Positions 58,092 through 64,000 of a stretch of DNA of 64,000 nt are shown piece after piece; within the stretch, counting starts at the first letter, position 1; every line of letters begins with the position of its first letter. Both the position numbers and the translations under genes were made by a program. Under the pieces are notes generated by a model. It saw nothing but the letters and a program-made list of their open reading frames with translations, ran no database searches and had not been told where the DNA came from. This DNA comes from Bifidobacterium sp. (GTDB lineage Bacteria; Actinomycetota; Actinomycetes; Actinomycetales; Bifidobacteriaceae). The stretch is taken from positions 62,001-126,000 of the forward strand of contig JALCCT010000004.1 of the NCBI GenBank assembly GCA_022640915.1, read 5' to 3'.

Positions 58092-59045
58092 TCACAACAC
58101 GGATTCGTTATCGTTGATTCTCTTGGTCGCGAGATTCGTGATCACCAGCAGCAATGCCGAAATGATAGAGACCCCGAGACCAACCGCCGTGGCATACGAG
58201 AAATCACCTTGGCTCAGGCCCACCCGGTAGACATAGGAATTGATGACCTCGGATTTTGGCTGATTCTGCGGATTCTGCAGCACCAACGTTTGATCGAGGT
58301 TGGAATTGAACAGTCCAGAGACTGAGAGAATAAGGTTCAGCGTGATCATCGTTCCCAGCTCAGGAACGGTGATGGACCAGATGCGACGGAGCTTGGAGGC
58401 GCCATCTACTTCAGCAGCTTCGTACAGCGTGGGATCAATGCCCGCCATAACGGCGAGATAAAGGATCGTTCCCCATCCTGCTTCTTTCCACACATCGCTG
58501 AGCGAAGCGACCCACCAATACTGATTGCTTTCAAGCAGATGATTTGTGGCGGAATGCAAGCCGAAAGTGCCGAAGAACTGGTTGAACAAGCCCTGTGTCG
58601 ACAGCCAGCTAATAAGCATGCCGCCAAGGATAATCCAAGAGAAGAAATGCGGTAGATAGGTCAGGGTCTGTACGATCTTTTTGAATGGGCCCCACGGCAC
58701 CTCGTAAATCATGATCGCCAAAACGATAGGCAGGAAGAAGCCAAGCGTGAGTTTAATAGCGCTTATGCCTAAAGTATTGATCACCGACTGCCAGAAATAC
58801 TGATCTTTGGCAATGATCCTGAAGTTCTCCATACCCACCCAAGGTGCATCGCCGAACGTATCAACCACGGTATAGCGCTGGAACGCGAGGATCAAACCAT
58901 AGATAGGCAAATAATTGAAAACGATCATAGCGATGATGCCGGGCAGAATCATAAGCTGAAGTTGCCACTGGTAGGCAAACTGCTTCCACCACCGTATGAA
59001 ACGGCCTCCGATTGGCTCCTTGGCCACCTGCGAAACCTGAGACAT
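58092..59045 (-). CDS. Oligosaccharide ABC transporter permease (LplB/YtePQ type)
   Basis: First gene of the operon, 317 residues. The N-terminal helix region (MILPGIIAMIVFNYLPIYGL) and IFSWIILGGMLISWLSTQGL-like mid-section (in the sequence beginning PHFFSWIILGG) are typical of LplB. The EAA loop is TLYEAAEVDGASKLRRIWSI. AAAGGACAGAG precedes the ATG at 59045; the open frame upstream covers the promoter and is not coding. No ATPase gene is in the operon. Confidence 0.93.
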   Translation of the reverse strand: MSQVSQVAKEPIGGRFIRWWKQFAYQWQLQLMILPGIIAMIVFNYLPIYGLILAFQRYTVVDTFGDAPWVGMENFRIIAKDQYFWQSVINTLGISAIKLTLGFFLPIVLAIMIYEVPWGPFKKIVQTLTYLPHFFSWIILGGMLISWLSTQGLFNQFFGTFGLHSATNHLLESNQYWWVASLSDVWKEAGWGTILYLAVMAGIDPTLYEAAEVDGASKLRRIWSITVPELGTMITLNLILSVSGLFNSNLDQTLVLQNPQNQPKSEVINSYVYRVGLSQGDFSYATAVGLGVSIISALLLVITNLATKRINDNESVL

Positions 59046-59147
59046 TCTCTGTCCTTTCCAGCCTGTGCCGACTTCCCTTCGGTTCGACGGCGAAGTTGTC
59101 CAGCACTGCTGAAGCGTATGTACACGATCAGCTTTGATCAACATAGG

Positions 59148-59178
59148 AATATTAACTCGCAAGTTAGCAATTTGTCAA
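59148..59178 (-). promoter_or_regulatory. Promoter of the ABC–GH30–TetR operon with TetR-type operator
   Basis: TTGACA (59173–59178) and a -10 (TAATAT at 59148–59153 or TTAATA at 59150–59155) flank ACTCGCAAGT (59155–59164). The 24-base block matches the GH3 promoter at 52540–52563 with five differences. The distance to the first ATG is about 100 bases. Confidence 0.75.
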
Positions 59179-59381
59179 TTCAGCAGATCGCCGCCCATGC
59201 GACATTCTGTACTTTATAGCAAGAACCCTTTTACTCCAGCAGAAAGGCAATCTGGCTGGAAAAAGTAAAAGACAAAACCTACTATTGAGTTAGTAAATAC
59301 TCCATAAGGATGCGGCGGTTATGTGAGCTGCAGCGACTCGTTGGTATGCGCAAAGCATTACACGCTCTTACACTTAGAACT

Positions 59382-60008
59382 ATGGATAGCACATTGAACG
59401 ACTTCGAATACGAACGCCGCTTCTTCTGCCGGGAGATGCCAGCCGAATTGGATGATGGCGATGCGCCGACGTTGATCGTGCAAAGTTATTACGTGCACGC
59501 CGACAATTACGCACTGCGTGTGCGCCTGACCAGCCACACCGTCCGTATCGATATGACGGCAGCCACGGAGCCGCTCAAGGTGCTGGACACATACCACGAC
59601 AGGTTCACCGAGGCATACGTAACGGTAAAGGGGCCATCGGTGGGCGGCACTCGCTACGAGGCCGAGCGCGAGATCGATGCGCACATCGCCGCTGAATTGA
59701 TACGACGCGGCGGGGAGTGCATTGTGAAGAACCGATTCTCGGCGTGGATCGGTGAGGACGGGTGGAGCATCGACGTGTTCGGCGGCTGCAATGCGCCGCT
59801 CATCGTGGCCGAGGCCGAACGCAGCGGGCCAGTCACGAACCTTGTCATCCCCAACTTCTGCCTCACTGAGATCACCGATCAGTCGCGTTTTTCAAACGAC
59901 GGGCTGGCTTCACACCCCTTCTCCCAATGGCGTGACGACTTCGAGCGCGAACTCGTCACGAACGGCCCGCGCTTCGAACAGTTCTTCGGTACGAACCGCA
60001 TGCAGTAG
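59382..60008 (+). CDS. CYTH-domain protein
   Basis: A 208-residue protein with the CYTH signature ExExR in FEYERRFF near residue 8. Further on are alternating charged strands (YALRVRLTSHTVRI, YVTVKGPSVGGTRYEAEREI, KNRFSAWIGEDGWSIDVF, LIVAEAE) as expected for the triphosphate tunnel fold. Relatives hydrolyse tripolyphosphate or thiamine triphosphate, or cyclise ATP. The actual substrate is unknown. The ATG at 59382 has TACACT 7 bases upstream (leaderless pattern). Divergent from the ABC operon. Confidence 0.85.
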   Translation: MDSTLNDFEYERRFFCREMPAELDDGDAPTLIVQSYYVHADNYALRVRLTSHTVRIDMTAATEPLKVLDTYHDRFTEAYVTVKGPSVGGTRYEAEREIDAHIAAELIRRGGECIVKNRFSAWIGEDGWSIDVFGGCNAPLIVAEAERSGPVTNLVIPNFCLTEITDQSRFSNDGLASHPFSQWRDDFERELVTNGPRFEQFFGTNRMQ

Positions 60009-60061
60009 GCGCGTTGTATACGATACAGGTTTGTGGATGTGTAAAAGGCTAGTCAGATGAC

Positions 60062-60087
60062 GCTGCGGAGCCAATTGACTCCGCAGC
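60062..60087 (+). terminator. Hairpin after the CYTH gene
   Basis: A perfect 9-base stem, GCTGCGGAG/CTCCGCAGC, with an 8-base loop, 54 bases after the stop, followed by a short pyrimidine run. Confidence 0.65.
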
Positions 60088-60149
60088 CCTCTTGACCTCG
60101 GCATCATCCGGCATCGGATTATCATCCAGTATCGCACCATTGCAACAAC

Positions 60150-60187
60150 GATGATCCTGTGCACCGTGCTCGGCGCACAGGATCATC
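60150..60187 (-). terminator. Hairpin after the thioredoxin-fold/TPR gene
   Basis: A perfect 13-base stem, GATGATCCTGTGC/GCACAGGATCATC, 15 bases after the stop codon of the minus-strand gene. It lacks a T run. Confidence 0.65.
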
Positions 60188-60201
60188 GTCCTTCAGTACA
60201 T

Positions 60202-61197
60202 CTAGTACATCAGCGTTGCGAGACGGCGCCGGGCACGCGCAAGGCGTGGATCGCCGGTATCGGGAATCGCGAAATACTCCAGCAGACGATGCCGCACCGG
60301 CTCGATCTGGTCTCGATGGCCGGCAGCGAGATAATCCAACAAGCGTCCGAAAGCGTCGTCGATCTGTCCGCCGATCATATCAACATCGGCCACAGCCAGC
60401 TGCGCCTCGACATCGTCAGGGCTCGCAGCGGCCTTGGCGCGCACATCGCGCACATCGCTCTCCCCCGCCCTAGCCAGCAACGAGGACTTCGCATATTCCC
60501 GGGCCGCAAGGCTGTCAGCCGGATTGTGCTCGAGAATGCGCTCGTATGCGGCTGCAGCACCCTGGTAATCACCGTTCTGAGCGAGCAGATGCGCCTTCAT
60601 ATGTTCCGGCGGCACCTGCTCCTTATCGTCATTGCCGCCGCCATCGCCTGCAGCGCCGTGCGCCGAGTCGCTGCTGCCCGCACCGTCACTGGGCACTTCG
60701 GTATACGGTGCAGTCCCCGTTGCGCCGGACTGCTGGGCCAGCGTGATCAGCTGCGGGATAATCTGGTCGATAACCTGCTGCAATTCGTCCGCCTTCGGCA
60801 GCCCCTGCAGAATCGGCATGGGTCGTCCGCCAACCAGGCCGAAAAGCGCGGGCAACCCCTGCACCTGCAGCGCCTGGGCGATTGAAGGGTTTGCAGCAGC
60901 ATCGATGCGTGAGAGCTGGATCTTACCCTTCAACGCGTTGACCGCATCGCCAAGCTTGCGCGCCAAGTCGACAAGCCGGTCATCGTCCGGCGTCCACAGC
61001 AGCAGCAGGATGGGGAAAGTGGACGATGTCTGCACCATTGCCTGGAAAGTGTTTTCAGTCGTATCAACGACATAACCGCCTGCCTTGGGCGCGCCGCCTT
61101 GCTGCCCCGGATCCGCCGCAACCTGGTGTTTCAACGACTCGAGATCAACTGCTCCCGCGAGTGACATACCCGGGTTGAACTGCTGTTTATCAGCCAT
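60202..61197 (-). CDS. Thioredoxin-fold/TPR protein, CnoX-like, without redox cysteines
   Basis: A 331-residue protein. Residues about 40–150 have a thioredoxin fold, with LLLLWTPDDDRLVDLARKL at the active-site position and the cis-Pro loop in VQGLPALFGLVGG. The usual CxxC is absent (TPDDD instead), and no Cys is seen in this domain. A Gly/Ser/Asp-rich linker follows, then TPR-like helices from about 190 to the end (AHLLAQNGDYQGAAAAYERI, QLAVADVDMIGGQIDDAF). This resembles the chaperedoxin CnoX/YbbN architecture. GGAGG supports the second ATG at 61197. Confidence 0.85.
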   Translation of the reverse strand: MADKQQFNPGMSLAGAVDLESLKHQVAADPGQQGGAPKAGGYVVDTTENTFQAMVQTSSTFPILLLLWTPDDDRLVDLARKLGDAVNALKGKIQLSRIDAAANPSIAQALQVQGLPALFGLVGGRPMPILQGLPKADELQQVIDQIIPQLITLAQQSGATGTAPYTEVPSDGAGSSDSAHGAAGDGGGNDDKEQVPPEHMKAHLLAQNGDYQGAAAAYERILEHNPADSLAAREYAKSSLLARAGESDVRDVRAKAAASPDDVEAQLAVADVDMIGGQIDDAFGRLLDYLAAGHRDQIEPVRHRLLEYFAIPDTGDPRLARARRRLATLMY

Positions 61198-61400
61198 CAT
61201 GCCTCCATATCCGTTTAATCAGCGATGCCGCTGGGCCAGCCCTGCACGATTCCATGCACACTGTCACACGCAACACCCTGTGCGCATCGCACAATACTGC
61301 CCTTCACCAACACCGCCACTTCTCATAAACCTAGTGCGCGCACCGGCCAGACGGCCCGCTTATCCCTGCAGCGCAAGCACGCGACACGCTGCGCACGCCA

Positions 61401-62402
61401 TCACAACGCCTCCACCTTGACCGGCTGACGCTCGGCACCCACCGCAGTGATCTTCTGTTTCGCGCCGGCCTGCGGAACATACAGCGCGACGACATTGACA
61501 TATGTCACCCTGAGCGTGCTGGTGGCTTTCGCATCACCGAACAACGCCTTCTCGTCGTCGTTGGCCGGCAGTGACTCACGTCCCTCACCGGTCTGCCGTG
61601 TCCACTGCGAATCGATTCTGGCCACAACCAAGTCACCGCCGTCAGCTGAGCGCATGATGCTGATCTGATCTGGCGATGCTGCAAAGGTCTGCTGCTGCGA
61701 GCCGTTGTTGCGCACCATGCCTTCCTGCACGGTCGCCGTCAGCTGCGTTAACGCCTGCCGGAAATAATCATCGGCGAAATCTGATGCGTACCGGCTTTTC
61801 TCGCCGTTCTGCAACACATCGGCATACCGCGCCACCGCGTCACTGGGCGTCGCCATGAGGCCCTTGTCCTCGCCAGTGCCAGCCTGCGAGCCGATGCTGG
61901 GTACGGCAAACTTCGGCAGGCTGGCCCCTTGGAACAGCCTGACGACGCCCCAGAGTCGGTAATTGCTGCGCGCATCGTCCTGCTTAAGCACGAGCAGACG
62001 CTTGGACTGCTGATCCTGCGTGGTGGTCGTGATCGTATAGACCAGCCGCGGCCACCCCGAATCGGTCGGCACAACTGTCTGCGTCGTTTCCTTGGGTATG
62101 TTCGCCATTTTGTCGACGCTACCAGTCGTTTTGGCGATGGTAATCTGGCTGGTGCGTACGTCGAGCGCAGGACCGGACATGACGCGATCCAGGCCGTCGG
62201 CATTCTGTGCCTTGTCCGCTGCATCGACGGCCTTGAGGATGCCAAGCCGGATCGCCTTCTCCTGCGCCTGCGTAAGGTCAGGCGATTCGCTTGAGCTCGC
62301 CGACGGTTGCACGAGCGGCACCTGCCCTTCGCACCCGGCCAGAGCGACGAAAAGCGCCGCGCAGATGGCCATAACCGCCGTCTTTATGGCACGCCTTGTC
62401 AT
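61401..62402 (-). CDS. Conserved lipoprotein of unknown function
   Basis: A 333-residue exported lipoprotein. Its signal peptide is MTRRAIKTAVMAICAALFVA with lipobox LAGC (Cys24) and a Ser/Pro-rich linker. The body has mixed alpha/beta character and no motif I recognise. AAGGAG precedes the ATG, which overlaps the stop of the membrane protein gene upstream, so the two are coupled and may form one envelope complex. Confidence 0.8.
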   Translation of the reverse strand: MTRRAIKTAVMAICAALFVALAGCEGQVPLVQPSASSSESPDLTQAQEKAIRLGILKAVDAADKAQNADGLDRVMSGPALDVRTSQITIAKTTGSVDKMANIPKETTQTVVPTDSGWPRLVYTITTTTQDQQSKRLLVLKQDDARSNYRLWGVVRLFQGASLPKFAVPSIGSQAGTGEDKGLMATPSDAVARYADVLQNGEKSRYASDFADDYFRQALTQLTATVQEGMVRNNGSQQQTFAASPDQISIMRSADGGDLVVARIDSQWTRQTGEGRESLPANDDEKALFGDAKATSTLRVTYVNVVALYVPQAGAKQKITAVGAERQPVKVEAL

Positions 62403-63769
62403 GATCGCTCTCCTTTCTCGTCGCTGCCTTTGTCTGGGGCAGGATCGGCCTCCCCACCTGCATCCTCGGACCGCCGACTAAGCTTGTGATTCGGCTTGTA
62501 ATTCGTAATATCCGGGCTTTCTTCTATCCCATTCGAGTCGCCGGTGCCGTCTTGGCTGCCGGTATCGCTCGAATTTCCGACGTTATCCGAATTGAATGCG
62601 TCACCCGAGCCGCCATCATATTCGTCGCCAGCTGCCTTGTCAGGAGAATCACCTTCCTGCAAAGCCATCTCCTGCGAAAGCCGGGCGAAATACGTCTGCA
62701 ACTCGTCAGGCGAAATGATCGAAGTCTGCTCTGCAGAGCCTGTGGGCACCGTCTCATCATCCGGCGCATCTGCCCGTATGCCAAGCTGCGTCCCTTGCTG
62801 GTCTGCCACCATATTGCGCGCTGCCGGGTCGATGATCGTCGGCGTTTGCGGTGTGCGCTCGTTGCCGTCCGCCAATACGTCGGGCAGGTTCGCCTGCTGC
62901 CCGCGCTGCGTGGCACTGCCTCGATGCGCCGCATGGCGGCGATGTTGCCCTGTGCGCGGCTTGATGCGCACGGCCGCGGTCAGCCCGTGCAAACTGCCTG
63001 TTAACGCCTCTGCGATGGCGATCTCCTGTGTCGTTTCAATCGGCCTGCTCATAATTTGGCGCTTGCGACGCTTCTTCATTGGCATCGCGAACACCGATGC
63101 GGCGAGTATCATGAGCACAAACAGCAGGCCGCCCACGAAATACAACGGCATCGCGAAATTCGGCAACGTACTGCGCACCCAATGCAACGACACTGTGGCA
63201 TCGGCGGAATCGCCTCCCAAGTCAATCAGTGCGATATTCGCAGCCTGGCCGGCATTGGTACGGACAACGACGTGCGAATCCCCACATCGCACAGCAGACC
63301 ACATGTCTGAATCTGGGAACGCCACGCCGCTCGCATCATCCGCGGCCGGCTCCCCCTGAGCCCGAAAGCGGCCCTGTGACAAGGTCGTCCAATCGCTTAG
63401 ACCGGTGATGCGTACGGTATCGTGCCCCGCCGTCCAACCTGCGACATCCTTGGGCGCGCCCAAGGCGACGCACACGTTCCGCTTTGCGTCTGCGCCGCCG
63501 GACGCAGCGTTGACTGTCAGCTCTGCCTTGGCATCCACCAACTGGAGTACGCCCGGATCAGTGATGATATAACGCGCATTCGAAACCGTCGTCCGCGCCG
63601 TAATGTCAGCGCTCGGCTTCCATTGCGTCGCGTTCAAAACGCCCAGAATGATGCTCGCTATCGCGAACAGGCCGAGCAGCGGCGCGACGATCCCGCGCAT
63701 GATCACGGCATGTTTGGAGGGCCGCCTGGCGCCCGTCGGCTCTTCGCGCTTTTCCTGTGCTGCTGTCAT
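62399..63769 (-). CDS. Membrane protein of unknown function
   Basis: A 456-residue protein. One N-terminal helix near residue 26–46 (VAPLLGLFAIASIILGVLNA) is followed by an external domain of about 170 residues with two Cys. A second helix lies near 215–238 (LYFVGGLLFVLMILAASVFA), then a basic KKRRKR stop-transfer. The cytoplasmic tail is about 210 residues, disordered and rich in Gln, Asp, Ser and Gly. The ATG at 63769 is preferred over one four codons earlier that lies in the likely TAGAAT promoter box. Coupled to the lipoprotein gene downstream. Confidence 0.78.
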   Translation of the reverse strand: MTAAQEKREEPTGARRPSKHAVIMRGIVAPLLGLFAIASIILGVLNATQWKPSADITARTTVSNARYIITDPGVLQLVDAKAELTVNAASGGADAKRNVCVALGAPKDVAGWTAGHDTVRITGLSDWTTLSQGRFRAQGEPAADDASGVAFPDSDMWSAVRCGDSHVVVRTNAGQAANIALIDLGGDSADATVSLHWVRSTLPNFAMPLYFVGGLLFVLMILAASVFAMPMKKRRKRQIMSRPIETTQEIAIAEALTGSLHGLTAAVRIKPRTGQHRRHAAHRGSATQRGQQANLPDVLADGNERTPQTPTIIDPAARNMVADQQGTQLGIRADAPDDETVPTGSAEQTSIISPDELQTYFARLSQEMALQEGDSPDKAAGDEYDGGSGDAFNSDNVGNSSDTGSQDGTGDSNGIEESPDITNYKPNHKLSRRSEDAGGEADPAPDKGSDEKGERS

Positions 63770-63850
63770 AACGATGTACATTCTACAGGCTTCCGCCGCA
63801 ATATTGGCTGAGACCAGCGAAATCAGGGTTGGACAGTACTGTGATGTGCC

Positions 63851-64000
63851 ATGAGCAATATTTCAAAACACTCCCTTATCTTCCGCGCCCTGCTGGCCAT
63901 GTGCTCGCTTGGATTATGCGTTTCCGCCGCAGCCTGCGGCGGACCAGGCGCCTCAGATAAGGCCGCTTCATCGGCTACGCCGAGTATCTCCGCCTCCCCT
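63851..64000 (+). CDS. Lipoprotein gene, 5' part (runs off right edge)
   Basis: The first 50 codons encode a signal peptide (MSNISKHSLIFRALLAMCSL) and a lipobox ending AAAC with Cys29, followed by Gly/Ala/Ser linker residues. The frame is open to the window edge. The mature domain lies outside; a peptidyl-prolyl isomerase or other exported factor is possible but cannot be judged. Divergent from the membrane protein gene. Confidence 0.75.
   Translation, partial: MSNISKHSLIFRALLAMCSLGLCVSAAACGGPGASDKAASSATPSISASP

Noticed and set aside
59283..59303. TTGAGTTAGTAAATACTC near the CYTH gene as a third TetR operator
   Set aside because: It shares only the GAGTTAG core; the palindrome spacing and the TTTGTCAA block are missing.

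Overview
The window is about 60% GC and reads as the chromosome of a bifidobacterium or close relative. The evidence is a single-chain type I fatty acid synthase beside an acyl-CoA carboxylase alpha/beta pair, the order tRNA-Trp–secE–nusG–rplK–rplA, a Maf–NUDIX fusion, sugar ABC importers with no ATPase gene of their own, and DUF624 proteins next to glycosidases. Assignment to Bifidobacteriaceae is inference from gene content; the species cannot be named. Most genes lie on the minus strand.

Region 1 (1–16.7 kb) is a lipid and biotin block. It holds accBC, accD and the 5' part of fas (which runs off the left edge), the biotin transporter bioY, a mono-functional birA, and a PucR/FasR-like regulator. 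Biotin taken up by BioY and attached by BirA to AccBC supports malonyl-CoA supply to Fas. A cluster of inverted and direct repeats between accBC and bioY is a good candidate control site. A glycoside hydrolase family 13 C-terminal remnant lies between bioY and birA.

Region 2 (16.8–30.5 kb) is housekeeping: rplA, rplK, nusG, secE, tRNA-Trp, an aspartate-type aminotransferase, proB, obgE, rpmA, rplU, an RNase E/G, dapE and an AEC-family permease. Region 3 (30.7–41.1 kb) has an FtsX-type ABC exporter pair, the Maf–NUDIX fusion and the amino-acid run argS–lysA–hom–thrB.

Region 4 (41.2–59.2 kb) is the accessory part: two GH30 enzymes, a GH3 beta-glucosidase, two complete sugar ABC importers (MalF/MalG type and LplB/YtcP type), two DUF624 membrane proteins, RidA, a GlsB-like protein, a GNAT acetyltransferase and tRNA-Arg(CCG). 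The second importer forms one operon with GH30, DUF624 and a TetR regulator. An almost identical operator–promoter sequence lies upstream of this operon and upstream of the GH3 gene, so the TetR protein probably controls both as one beta-glucoside regulon. The first importer has its own LacI-type operator.

Region 5 (59.3–64 kb) has a CYTH-domain protein, a thioredoxin-fold/TPR protein without redox cysteines, two envelope proteins of unknown function and the start of a lipoprotein gene.

Two features recur across the window. Many starts lack a Shine–Dalgarno sequence but have a TANNNT hexamer 6–7 bases before ATG, the actinobacterial leaderless pattern. Several conserved proteins also carry unusual low-complexity in-frame insertions.
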